In this document: positions 43,736-53,956 of the stretch, one piece after another
Layout: the number at the start of each line of letters is the position of its first letter
How positions within the stretch are numbered: the first letter of the stretch is position 1
The notes under the pieces: model-generated
Databases searched by the model: none
Told to the model about the DNA's origin: nothing
The model's input: the letters and a program-made list of their open reading frames with translations, nothing else
Source of the DNA: Chrysolina oricalcia
Lineage: Eukaryota > Arthropoda > Insecta > Coleoptera > Chrysomelidae
Assembly (NCBI GenBank): GCA_944452925.2
Contig: OX101811.2
Coordinates: forward strand, 74,593,165 to 74,657,164
Direction: 5' to 3'
Length of the DNA: 64,000 nucleotides
Position numbers and translations under genes: made by a program

Positions 43736-45964
43736 CAGTGTGACACACTTAAGATGAAGACACCCCTGTATTTTAGTCATTTTTGAAAGCAGAGATTTGA
43801 TTTTCGGTACAGACGTATACCTTCATGGGCCGCACTTTTCGCAATACTCAGCCCGAGTGACAGCCTCAAACCCAGCCTACTGCGATCCCGCGAATAGGGC
43901 AAATTCTCGATATTTTGCGTCGCGTTGGAGAAAAAAGTTATTCGAAAAAGTTGCTTACATACCGAATTTCAACGCATAATTCGAATTTTGAATTTTTTTG
44001 TAATTTTCATATTAGTGCGATTTTCAATTAATGATTCTGAATAAGAAGCTACAGAAATGATAAAATAGTCAAAATCAATGAAATTAACGTATTGAAATAA
44101 ATAAAATTGAAAATTATTATTTTATCAAATGTAAGTTAATCGAATTTAATCTTCTTTACTAGCCTGTCTCTAATTTTGGGGATTTTTTCAATTTTCTGTT
44201 GAATATGATTGGTTGCGAATAATACCATTTGCCTAATTTTGGATGGAAAATCGTCATTCTCAATGTTTCAAAGAAGTCTCATATTTTGTGTTTCAACAGT
44301 TATACCAAATGTCAGTTTGAAAGTAAATGCGTCAAAAACAATAACAAAATGCCCATTGAACGTCTTAATTTACGAGAAAAAATTTAAATAATAAGGTTAT
44401 TTGGTGATGGTGCTCGAAGTAGCAGACAAGTTCAACAGAAGACATCCGCAACGAAATCGTATTCGACATGGAACGGCAGCCTCCGTCAATAAACTTTTTA
44501 CTCAAACCGGAAGTATATTAAAGTATCGTCCAGCTATCGACAATCCACATCGAAATCGAAGGTACCATGATGATGATAATATCTTAGCTTCAGTTCGAGC
44601 CAATCCCAAAATTAGTTTGCGTGAAAGGTCTGAGCTATTAAATTTGAGTAGAGAGAAAATCAGAAGATGTCTCGTTCGTCATAAAATCAAACCTTTTAAA
44701 CAAAAGTTCTTGCACACATTGAAAGAAGGTGACGAATATAAACGATTAGATTACTGCTATTGGGCCCAAGAAAATTATTTAAATGATAGAGATTTCCTAA
44801 GAAAAATTTTGTTCACTGATGAGGCTATGTTCACTACCAATGGAATAGTATCTGATCAAAATTGCAGATACTGGTCTACCGAAAATCCCCACTGGGTTAT
44901 AAACTGTAAGGACCAATACTCTCAAAAAGTTAATGTATGGTGTGGTATTTTAGGCGACAGAATAATTGGACCGTTTTTCTTCAATAATACCATTAACGCT
45001 GAACGACTATTGAATTTTTTTGATAATGAATTATGGGAAATCATTGAAAATCTTCACCTCAATGTGCGACAAGAGATGTACGTTCAGCTAGACGCAGCTT
45101 CCGTTCATAATTCTTGGATGGTTCGAGAGTGGTTAAACGAACATTTTCCATTACGTTGGATTGGTAGAAATAGCCCATATGAACAATGGCCTTCTCGCTC
45201 TCCTGACATAACACCAATGAATTTTTACTTCTGGGTTACCGTCAAGAATAAGGTTTATAAGTCTAGGCCACGAAATCGGCAAGAACTTTGTGAGAGAATA
45301 AGGCAAGCCTGCCATGAAATAAGTATTCCAGAACTTAGGAGAGTGGCCAATAATAATAGAAAAATAATTGAAAAATGTATCAGAATTGAGGGCGGGCCAG
45401 TTGAGAGAGACAATATTTAGAACTGACTTCCAATATTAGTGTTTATTTCATTTCCTGTTCGAATTCGGTTCAATAAATAGTTTCTCAATAATTGTCATTT
45501 AATTTTGACCGATTTTATCGTCTCTGGTGCTTTTTAGTAACAACTAATAAACAAAATTTGAATTTTTTCATAATGAATATTAGGTTTTTCATTCTTATTC
45601 CTACATTATGACGAATTTATTGTTTTCGTAGCTTCTTATTCAGAACCATTAATTGAAAATCGGACTTTAATATGAAAATTACAAAAAAATTCGAATTTTG
45701 CTTTGAAATTCGGTATGTAGGGTCAGAATCGATTTCTAAGCAACTTTTTCGAATAACTTTTTTCGGTATCTCCAACGCGACGCAAAATATCGAGAATTTG
45801 TCCTTTTCGCGGGATCGCAGTAGGCTGGGTTTAAGGCTGTCACTCGGGCTGAGTATTGCGAAAAGTGCGGCCCATGAAGGTCTACGGCTGTACCGAAAAT
45901 CAAATCTCTGCTTTCAAAAATGACTAAAATTCAGGGGTGTCTTCATCTTAAGTGTGTCACACTG
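43736..45964. mobile_element. Tc1/mariner transposon, 2229 bp, long TIRs
   Basis: CAGTGTGACACACTTAAGAT (43736) mirrors ATCTTAAGTGTGTCACACTG (to 45964), with TA on both sides (43734-43735, 45965-45966). The TIRs are about 330 bases (CGGGCTGAGTATTGCGAAAA on the right, TTTTCGCAATACTCAGCCCG on the left). It lies inside the last codons of a LINE. Its transposase is nearly continuous. Confidence 0.92.
44349..45420 (+). pseudogene. DD41D-group transposase with altered third residue
   Basis: The original start is probably ATG 44349 (MPIERLNLREKI), followed by a stop and by IIRLFGDGAR. A one-base shift at about 44416 leads into the long frame (EVADKFNRRHPQRNR, to the stop at 45420). Helix-turn-helix segments (SLRERSELLNLSREKIRRCL) precede FTDEAMF (first Asp), VQLDAASVHN (second Asp; the family usually has QQDGA) and RSPDITPMNFYFW. 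The residue that is the third catalytic Asp in the sister elements here is Asn (TPMN), and it stands 42 residues after the second. The 338-residue open frame is otherwise clean, but start, stop and Asn make activity unlikely. Confidence 0.85.
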
Positions 45965-45966
45965 TA

Positions 45967-46860
45967 GATACCAGCTGAGAACCCTTTTATCTATTGTAGA
46001 ACAATGAAAGAGAAATACTGCTTAATGTTATATAGGTATACTTATCATGTAATTTTATTTTGCATGTCCACTTTATATTTTATTTAATTTTACATTGTCA
46101 CATTCTTATATTTTATACATTAAGGAAATGAAAATAATTCCAAATTTTGATCGAACTACACTGGCTGAAGTAAATGGAATAGTTTAACCCACGCACAAGT
46201 TTACTTTTGTGGAAAATAATTCAGTTTATTTTAGATAGATATCGTTATATACTTCTATACAATTTTTTATAATTTTGTCATTATACGTCTTTAAGCTGAA
46301 TATGATTGAAGATTTTTCCTCATTTTCCCATCTTAAATTAAAAAAAAAATTGAAATAATTTGTTAACGGTGTAGAAATATTCCTAGTTATCGTTTTACAA
46401 TTCGAAAATCATAGTTAAACCCTAGCCTGAACTTTTTTTGAGTACCTACCTGTTTTATTCTCTCCCATGTCTAATTGTTGAAATTGTTGAAATTGTTACT
46501 TCCATCAACCGATTGCACCCTTACGCGCAACCCTCGGAAGACTTCGAGAGACTTGTGTGAGCTAGGGAAGATGCAGCCCTTACCTTTTAACGTGTGATGC
46601 CAACTCAATTGTATGAATCAACAAGTTTTTGTTAATATAAGAAAATAACTGCAATGATAATGCTGCCCATTTCATTGATTGTAACTTTTCTCCAAAATAA
46701 AAGAAAATTGTACATGTATTAAAAATGAAAAGGAAAATTAAATTCACGAATATGTACCTATATACCATCATTTTTTCGCCAAAAATTGTGGAATCTGTGA
46801 TTATATAATAGTATACTCGTTTTTCCGTTGAAATAAACTGATGAGATAATTCCATTATCT
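45967..46860. other. LINE 3' UTR, then unassigned
   Basis: 45967-46130 continues the LINE interrupted at 43735 (codons for DTS, stop, then AT-rich tail). 46130-46860 holds no recognised feature and would be intron or 5' flank of the Spaetzle-like gene. Confidence 0.4.
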
Positions 46861-46862
46861 AG

Positions 46863-47077
46863 AACTCATTTGTAAGAAAATTGGATCGACAAAGGAGAGA
46901 AGAAATTCGTCCAAGATACCACGACGAGTACGTAACATGCCAAAATCATATCTGCGATCGAGTCAACGATTACCCAGAAATGAAAATTTTGGAGGCCATG
47001 CGTAAAAAGGAGTCATTGAAGTCAATTTTAGGAAATGTCTTGGTTTATACCTACAACGTTACCACGTTGGATAGCAG
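46863..47077 (+). CDS. Spaetzle-like gene, prodomain-side exon
   Basis: Spaetzle proteins are secreted cystine-knot ligands that activate Toll receptors in development and immunity after proteolysis. This exon encodes NSFVRKLDRQRREEIRPRYH, then CQNHICDRVNDYPEMKILEA and YTYNVTTLDS. The C..x..ICDRV.DYP block resembles the segment before the cystine knot in Spaetzle (FC.KVDDYP type). The acceptor is TATCTAG ending at 46862 (an alternative AG ends at 46876); the donor is AG|GTGAGT at 47077/47078. It ends in phase 2, exactly compatible with the exon at 49971. Upstream exons with the signal peptide are not found in the window. The exact paralogue cannot be named. Confidence 0.75.
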
Positions 47078-47217
47078 GTGAGTTTGTCATCCATTGTACG
47101 ATAATTTCTTTTCTTACGAGCGTGCGGAAAAGTAACTTTTTCTGAAATCGTTCTAGAATGCCCACTTTCTCGGAGCTACTGCAGGCCTCAAAATACGCTA
47201 ATCCAGTATTTTAGTCC

Positions 47218-47286
47218 GTTGCTAAGCAACGAACTTTCCCGGACCGTTTAATACTTTCCCGTATCGAAAACGATACGGGAAAGTAC
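47218..47286. repeat. Palindromes in the intron
   Basis: GTTGCTAAGCAAC (47219-47231) and TACTTTCCCGTATCG / CGATACGGGAAAGTA (47252-47285) are adjacent inverted repeats in a GC-rich patch. They belong to the same style as the YR-flanking hairpins. Confidence 0.7.
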
Positions 47287-47424
47287 TTTGCCGGCCTAGG
47301 ACGTCAAAATTGGTCTTTGGTTTATAGTTGTCACTTTGACGTTTCAGGAAAGCACGTAATTTCGAATCCTCAATTTATTTTAATGCTGAGTGCGATTTCA
47401 GAAAAAATAGTATGTGTACCTCGT

Positions 47425-47521
47425 AGTAAAAGCACATTCCCAGACTTCAATGCTTGTTGGCCTCTGCTTAACGCCTCTGCCAACAATTTACATTGTCGTC
47501 CGGGAATGTATTGCTTTTACT
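47425..47521. repeat. Nested palindrome
   Basis: AGTAAAAGC (47425) with GCTTTTACT (to 47521), CATTCCC with GGGAATG, and inner TTGTTGGC (47454-47461) with GCCAACAA (47479-47486). Confidence 0.75.
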
Positions 47522-47541
47522 ACTAGATACACAATATACTA

Positions 47542-47636
47542 TTTCCGCACGATTTTTACTTTTCCGCACGATTTTTACTTTTCCGCACGATTTTTACTTT
47601 TCCGCACGATTTTTACTTTTACGCAAGATTTTCTCT
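47542..47636. repeat. 19-bp tandem repeat, about five copies
   Basis: TTTCCGCACGATTTTTACT repeats at 47542, 47561, 47580 and 47599, followed by a diverged fifth copy. The TTCCGCAC word is also the arm of palindromes at 49081-49103 and 49384-49407. Confidence 0.92.
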
Positions 47637-47875
47637 TCAAAGCACAATATTTTAATTCAAGATTAGTATATTGTACAATGAGCATGATATGACATACATT
47701 TCCCACGAGTAGGTAGGTATATGAAATTTTGTAGTACGAGCGAATTATTTTTTTTCATAACAGATTCTATCAAAAACACTCATGTCGTCATTGAATATAC
47801 AAATATTGAAAAATATAACGAAAATTGAACAGTAAGTACTCTCATCGATTTCAAAACAGAAACAAAAAAGTAATT

Positions 47876-47970
47876 TCCCCAGGATTCGAACCACCTACCA
47901 CATAACCATTAACCAGCGTAGAACGACTGCTCCCTTACTTTGCCAAATGAGCTATTTCAGATATTAATTT
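47876..47970 (-). other. tRNA-like sequence with A and B boxes (SINE-like)
   Basis: On the minus strand TAGCTCATTTGG (near an A box, TRGCNNARYNGG) with a D-stem pair GCTC/GAGC, and about 50 bases later GGTTCGAATCC, a perfect B box/T-loop. The anticodon arm and acceptor stem do not pair well, so it is not a functional tRNA. A tRNA-derived SINE head or pol III promoter fossil is likely. Confidence 0.45.
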
Positions 47971-47995
47971 AATTGCTATAATACCATATCAAACT

Positions 47996-48870
47996 CAGGA
48001 AGGCGTCGGAGCCGGAATATATGGGATGAACCTAGTAGTGAAACGCTCGTTCAGTATGGGCAAACTAGCAACGATATTTCAGGCAGAGGTATATGCTATT
48101 GAAATGTGTGCCAGGGAACGAAAAACAATAAAAATATTTTCAGATAGTCAAGCAGCACTTAAAGCGCTTGAATACAACTGCTTTAAATCTAGGGCAGTAT
48201 GGAACTTCAGAGACACCTTAAACCGACTGGCGCAATGCAACAACGTTACCCTAGTCTAGATACCAGGTCAAACAGGCCTAGAAGGAAACGATATAGCGGA
48301 CGCCCTAGCAAAAGGGGGGGACGAAACAACGTTCACTGGACCAGAACCGGTAATCGGTTTAGCATATAGCACTGCCAAGAATGTCATAACAGCTTGGGCA
48401 GACAATAAAAGACTCGAGTACTGGCGTAGTCTACCGGGCGTAGCCCAATCCAAAGCAATTATTACTTATACAAGGAAAAAACAGGACTCTGACAAACTGC
48501 TAGAACTCAGCAGAGCGCATCTCAGAGTTATAGTAGGTTTGCTTACTGGCCACTGCAAACTCAAACATCACAAGCATAAAATCGGACTTGCACAAGATGC
48601 AGAGTGCCGGCTATGCATGGAGGATGATGAAACGGCTAAACACATTCTGTGTACATGCCCTACAGCGGCCAGAACCAGATTCTCAATGTTTGGCGATACG
48701 ACAGTAAGGCCAGAAAACCTGGTAAATTATTCTCCCAATGCCTTCCTCAATTTCGTCAAGAGATTGGATACACTGGGAGAAATATAACCATAGGGTGAGC
48801 CACAATAGGCCATTGGCCGCAGTGGAGGGCCTGATACGGGCCCACTCACGTTCAAACCTAACCATATCAA
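47996..48870 (+). pseudogene. LINE RNase H and C-terminal fragment
   Basis: 5'-truncated LINE inside the intron, same strand as the gene. EGVGAGIYG, FQAEVYAIEMCA (catalytic Glu), IFSDSQAALKALEYN (Asp), a stop at 48258, then PGQTGLEGNDIADALAKGGD (usually PGH.G..GNE.AD, so the His is Gln). After a frame change: HLRVIVGLLTGHCKLKHH, CRLCMEDDETAKHILCTCPT and a stop at 48787. The tail (GCAGTGGAGGGCCTGATACG) ends near 48870. Related to the LINE at 4190-6775. Confidence 0.8.
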
Positions 48871-49080
48871 ATCATGTCAAATTTTAAATATCACTATTTG
48901 TTTTGATAATGTCTTAATTACTTTATATTTTGAAATAACTTTTATGAAAATTACGGAATATCGGAAAGTTATTATCAAACAGTCGTTAATACACTAGACT
49001 CGATCTCATATTATTGATAATTATACAATTATTTCATTATTTTTCAGTGCATAAAAATATCTCGCGGAAAGATAAAATCA

Positions 49081-49407
49081 TGCGGAAAAGTTACTTTTCC
49101 GCACTAGTGCTGAAAAGTTACAATTCCGCACGATATTTATATTATTGAAAATGAGGATGTTTAGGACTAACTAAATGATCTATGTAACTATTATGTCTTA
49201 TGTATCATTTTGTAGCATTATTATAAAATCTTGTTTAATAAAAACCTTTTTCTTTTCATAAATAAGATGGACAAAAACACTCGTAGGAAAAACATTGTAC
49301 CTAACTCTTGAGGAAAACGTCTTTTCCGCCCTTGACGACTTGCCCGATCTCCGCTCCGCGTCGTTCGTGCAACTACCGTCGCGTGCGGAAAAGTACTATT
49401 TTCCGCA
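49081..49407. repeat. TGCGGAAAAGT palindromes
   Basis: TGCGGAAAAGT-T-ACTTTTCCGCA (49081-49103) is perfect, and TGCGGAAAAGTACTATTTTCCGCA (as TGCGGAAAAGTA / CTATTTTCCGCA, 49384-49407) nearly so. Between them lies a GC-rich patch with CGATCTCCGCTCCGCGTCG. Same word as at 47114 and in the 19-bp array. Confidence 0.75.
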
Positions 49408-49647
49408 CTTGTTAGGTAAATAATTATTTCGTGATCCCATACTGTTATTTTGATTCCACATTCTCACGTTTCACTATTTGTGAGAAATCTTGAACAAGTT
49501 CCTTCAACACGTCATGCAGAAGTTTCTCAATTAATAACTATAAAACTAGTCATAGTAGAAAACTGAATTTTTTGGACAGTGTTGAGGAGAGAATCATGAA
49601 TATATTAAATAATAATGGAGGAATTTTACTGAGTTAATAGTGAATTA

Positions 49648-49838
49648 CAGGGTGATTTCTAAAACGTTGATATTTTGTAATTTTTATCATCAAAAATGTC
49701 CATGATCACCCTATATATCCCAACGAAATCGTGTTTATACGGTATCAGCTATCTTTGGAGGATGATAATTCACTTGAATATACAGGATATTTACGAAAGA
49801 ACCGGCCATATATTTCACCAATTTTTCAAATCACCCTG
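49648..49838. mobile_element. 191-bp TA-flanked MITE
   Basis: CAGGGTGATTTC (49648) and AAATCACCCTG (to 49838) with TA on each side. An inner ATCACCCTAT at about 49706 resembles the end. No coding capacity. Confidence 0.65.
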
Positions 49839-49970
49839 TACGAAATGTATGAATTGTGATTAATGATGGAATACGAATAGTATATTGCATGCCAAAATAA
49901 TTTTATAGACTTTGTGTATTTCCTAGCTGACAGGATCCAGTCTGAAATTGAAGCTACTGTTTTCTTATAG

Positions 49971-50123
49971 GAATAATTTCGACCTTGGAGAAGAAAAGCG
50001 ACTTTGCAGTACAGTAGGTCCAACGACTCACGTACCCAAAGTAATGAGAAATGTCAATTTGGAATGGAAGTTTGTGGTCAATGTGGAAGGATTTGAGCAG
50101 ATATTCACTTCTGAAACCTGCAG
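49971..50123 (+). CDS. Spaetzle-like gene, cystine-knot exon
   Basis: Codes for RNNFDLGEEKRLCSTVGP, THVPKVMRNVNLEWKFVVNV, EGFEQIFTSETC. This matches the start of the Spaetzle cystine-knot domain: LC after a basic cleavage-like EKR, a PK pair, W.(F/L).VN and the EC-type cysteine. The processing protease would cut just before the first cysteine. Acceptor TTTTCTTATAG ends at 49970; donor AG|GTAAGC is at 50123/50124. It starts with one base completing Arg from the previous exon and ends again in phase 2. The exon(s) with the remaining cysteines are not identified in the window and may lie beyond 64 kb. The reading frame shows no lesion. Confidence 0.8.
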
Positions 50124-50628
50124 GTAAGCAGAGTAATGAATTTTCTTCTCCATATATCAGCAGAATTTTTCGACTGGAAACCATCCTACCAAGGACCAGG
50201 CAGCCGGCTTATGGAGAAATGGGCTTCGGTGGAATTTCATGAATTGTTAGTATATTGTAGTTGATGACTTTCTGAGCAATAGTGTCCATGGGCCCAACTC
50301 AATCCTATGACTAGTTTCAGAGATACAGGGTGTTGAAGTTGGGAAATAGCAATTTTTTAAAAGCATGTACTTCTTATTTTCTTCAATAAATCAAGATTTT
50401 TCCTGCGATAATGTTCCAATGCCATTAAATATCAGTCCCTCATGAGAATAAGTTTCATTTGCTACAGGGGTACACACAAAAAAAAAGGGAGCGTAGACTT
50501 GAAATTTAATTCAAATCTCAGGAATTTAAATATTTGGCTTGATTTGCTTCTGGTTGGTTTATAATAATGAGGTTTTCAAACATTTTTTACAGGGCGAGTC
50601 AGAAAGTTGATCGCCCCTGTATCCTATA

Positions 50629-51286
50629 CAGGGTGTTTCATAATAAATTCGCAGGACTTCCGGGTGTGATTATTCGTTCAAAAATATGAAAAAAATTCTA
50701 TTAACTTACCCTCTAAAATTCAACATTTTCGAGATACAGGGTGTTGAAATTTAAAAAAAAAATTATAGTTTTTTGCGAATATCTCTGGAACCGTTCATCT
50801 CATAAAAAAACAGATTTTGAATGCATTTTCTACTCATAGTAAGAGCTATGTTTTGTGCAGATTTTTTATTTTTTAAAATTCATAATTGGTGAAGATTTTG
50901 AAGGGGTAGTGGGTGTTTTTTTCTTCAACTTCTACGCCTTTAAAAAAAGTATGATTTTACTTAAACCGCCAATGTTTTCTACACAAAAAAGGTACTCTTG
51001 GTCATAAGCTCTAAAGTTGACCGTTTTCAAGAAAAATCAATATTCATGTTAAAAAACGTTGACTTCTTAATTGCAAATTAATTTTCACCAATTATGAATT
51101 TGAAAAAATAAAAAATCCACACAAAACATAGCTTATTATGAGTAGAAAATGCCTACGAATTCTGTTTTCTGTGCGATAAACGGTTCCAGAGATATTCGCA
51201 AAAAATGATTAATTTTTTAAAATTTCAACAAATGGTGCATTTTAGAGCTATCCTGAAGTCCTGCGCATATATTATGAAACACCCTG
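50629..51286. mobile_element. 658-bp MITE in the left foldback arm
   Basis: CAGGGTGTTTCATAATA (50629) and TATTATGAAACACCCTG (to 51286), TA on each side. The foldback's left arm reads through uninterrupted when this is removed (CCTA then TTTGATAAAAT, matched on the right arm). Arms CGCAGGACTTC / GAAGTCCTGCG and longer inner matches (AGAGCTATG..TTGTGTGGATTTTT region). Confidence 0.85.
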
Positions 51287-51374
51287 TATTTGATAAAATT
51301 GTATATACTTTTTGCTGCATGTTAGTAGGTGACATCAACTCATTTTGAAATATATTTAATTTATGTATGATATA

Positions 51375-52438
51375 CAGGGCTATTCAAAAGATATGTATGG
51401 AAGAAAATCCCAAAATCGAGTTTTTTTTGGAAATCTCCCTGTAATTAAATATTTCCCTTGTGAATTTCTGTGATACTCTCATTCTACCTTCACTTTGAGT
51501 TTGTTGGTCGGATGTAGAAGTTTTGTCAACTTGCTATGATCAGTTTTTTTATCCCGACAATATGATTTTTATATAAATCATGAATTTTTGACTCTCTCAC
51601 TAGTTTTTTTGTGCTATTGGTACAATTTTGCACTTTTCTAATTCATTTACTTGGTAAAATATTGTTAAATAATTATTCTACCTTCTACGTTACGACAATA
51701 CTCAGAACATTTGATAAATGTTTTCATAAGAAGTTTTGGGAGTAGATTTTTTTTCAAGAAGTTTATCCCATCGTACTGAAACCAAAATGTACTGGGCTAC
51801 TGCTGCACACTACATCAATAAATTGCTTTTTTATGGTGATTTCAAAATTGTATAACACAAGAGATTTGTATTCGTGAAAAAAAGATGATGGAATGAATGG
51901 AGCTAACAGTTTAGGTACATGTGCTCATGTGTTTTATGGTTTTTGGATATGCCAGATACGAACAGAATGAGAAATATCCATCTACTCATCTCCGAAATGA
52001 AGTAACTGACGCAGCTGAAAGAATGGTACCAGAAAACATAGATCATAGTCCAGATCCTGTAGACATTTAAATTCCTTCAGTAACTTCAGTTCGTTCTGAC
52101 ATGTTTATGTTCATTGTTTTTTCCGATATCAACATTAGCTGCGTGTATGTATTTTATTTGATTTTATGTAAATGTCGATCATGGTAAACCATAAACAACA
52201 TCGAGAATACCAATATACATATATGAAGAAAATAATGAGACTTGTCATCAAATTGTCGAGATAAAAAAAACTAATCATAGCAAGTTGACAAAACTTCTAC
52301 ATCCGACCAACAAACTCAAAGTAAAGGTAATATGAAAGTATCACAGGAATTCACCTATGAAATATTTAATTACATGGAGATTTCCAAAAAATATCGATTC
52401 TTGGATTTTCTTCCATACATATCTTTTGAATAGCCCTG
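51375..52438. mobile_element. 1064-bp TA-flanked element
   Basis: CAGGGCTATTCAAAAGATAT (51375) mirrors ATATCTTTTGAATAGCCCTG (to 52438) with TA outside. TIRs of about 230 bases (GTTGGTCGGATGTAGAAGTT / AACTTCTACATCCGACCAAC, written TTTTGTCAACTTGC inside). No transposase motif in the middle. Confidence 0.85.
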
Positions 52439-52460
52439 TATATAATATATAAATTATATA

Positions 52461-52639
52461 TAAGAACTTGTTTCTATCGGGGATACGGTCAGTAGTGAAA
52501 AAGAAGTTACTCTTTTTTGCTACCCGACCTTTCGCGAACGTTTATTCGCTTTTTCGAGGGCTAAAGCGAAAGCTCGGGTAGCAAAAAAAGTAACTTCTTT
52601 TTCACCACTGACCGTATCCCCGATAGAAACAAGTTCTTA
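52461..52639. repeat. 179-bp near-perfect palindrome
   Basis: TAAGAACTTGTTTCTATCGG, GGATACGGTCAGTAGTGAAA, AAGAAGTTAC, GCTACCCGA on the left mirror TCGGGTAGC, GTAACTTCTT, TTTCACCACTGACCGTATCC, CCGATAGAAACAAGTTCTTA on the right. The centre is GC-richer with TTTCGCG and GCGAAAG. Style of the YR-flanking palindromes. Confidence 0.85.
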
Positions 52640-53180
52640 TTACAAGCCGGTCGATATACTTTTCTCTCTAAATTATATATATTTCAAAATGACTTAATAT
52701 CACCTGCTAACATGCAGTACAGAGTATATAAAATTTTCTTAAATATAGGATACAGGAGCGATCAACTTTCTGACCTGCCCTATACAAAATGTTTGCATAT
52801 CTCATTATTATAAACAAACCAGAAGCAAATCCAGCAAGATATTGAAATTCCTGAAAGTCAAATTATATTTCAAGTCAACGCTCCGTTTTTTATAATTTTC
52901 GAGTACCCCTGTAGCAAATGAAACTTTTTCTCATGAATGACTGATATTTAGTGGCATCAGAACACTATCACAAAAAAAATTCTTGATACATTGAAGAAAA
53001 TAAGAAATACATGCTTTTAAATATGCCTATGTTCCAAATTCACGTCCCTGTATCTCTGACACTATTCATTGGATCGAGTTAGGCCCTTAGACACTACTGT
53101 TCAGAAAGTCGTCAACTACAATATGCTAACAATATAGGAAATTTCACCAAAGCCCATTTCTCCATAAGCCGACTGCCAGG

Positions 53181-53956
53181 CGGCCTATTCTCGAATGTCG
53201 AGTGAGATTTGTCGCATTCGACATATGTCGATGGAAATTGTCGCACAACATTGGCATGTGATATTCTCAAATGGGTTCGACATATATGTCGCATGAGATG
53301 AATTTTGTCGAATAACATGAGCTGGCAACACCGAATTTTTTATTTTAGATCGTGTTCTATGCCCCTACTCTTGTAAAACGTAAATAATGATAACAAATAA
53401 AATGGCATTTGCTTTTGGAAGTAAGAAGTAAGATTACATCAGAATAAAGTAGAAACATGGAGAGTGATGCCAAAAAAAAATTATTGCATCCAAAATCAAA
53501 AGCGAACTTTAAAAAATGTAATGCAAGAAAAAGAAAATGAGCCTCTTTTATCGGAGAATTCTTTAATCAATCTGAACGTTTTAATACATTTTTCTCAGAT
53601 GAGAATGTAAAAGCACTCCTGTATAATACTCGTCTCTCTTGAGGCCGCTGATAAATTTCCTGATTTTCTAAAGTTTCTATAGCTGTTACTAAAGATGCCA
53701 TTCTCTCACAACAAAAATCTAAAAGTATCAAAGAATGTTTTGACATTTACTATAAACTAATGGACCCAACCTATAAATGTCGCATCTTTTGAAATTCTCG
53801 CATTCGACATAAATTGTCGACTGCCTTTGACCATTCTACAATTTGTCTATCAAAAATTTACGAATGCGACATTTGAGAATAAGACTATTCAGATTTCGTT
53901 CGACAAAGAGCATATCTCGCATGCGACAAAATATGTCACGGTTTGAGAATAGGGTC
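53181..53956. mobile_element. 776-bp element with 5-bp CCWGG duplication
   Basis: CGGCCTATTCTCGAA (53181) and TTTGAGAATAGGGTC (to 53956) are imperfect TIRs. CCAGG (53176-53180) and CCTGG (53957-53961) flank it and, once joined, restore the right arm of the foldback. Subterminal TGTCGCAT/ATGCGACA words repeat many times. No coding capacity. Superfamily not assigned. Confidence 0.7.

Larger units (their letters stand above)
42985..43790 (+). pseudogene. LINE 3' end, interrupted twice
   Basis: LPTFKNIQNYIIKIIYKKPI, TYPTENLYHESNLFDIHQHY (42990-43180) and, after an unrelated insert of about 350 bases (43185-43535), RPLHLASRGRHSLNYLGPKL, FNAIPELLKLLNS, WIRRLERTDFQKFI (to 43735). These are C-terminal blocks of a CR1/Jockey-type LINE. 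At 43735 a DD41D transposon is inserted at a TA. Across it the frame continues with DTS and a stop at 45967-45979, followed by 3' untranslated sequence. No RT motifs remain. Confidence 0.75.
47078..49970 (+). other. Intron of the Spaetzle-like gene, full of repeats
   Basis: 2893 bases from GTGAGT to TTTTCTTATAG. It contains GC-core palindromes, a 19-bp tandem array, a tRNA-like sequence, a LINE 3' end and a small TA-flanked MITE. Removing it joins the two exons in frame (codon AG|G for Arg). Confidence 0.75.

Noticed and set aside
46843..46875. CTGATGA followed by GATAAT-TCC-ATTATC hairpin
   Set aside because: Stem II is good, but TAGAAC replaces GAAA, and the site overlaps the splice acceptor of the Spaetzle-like exon.
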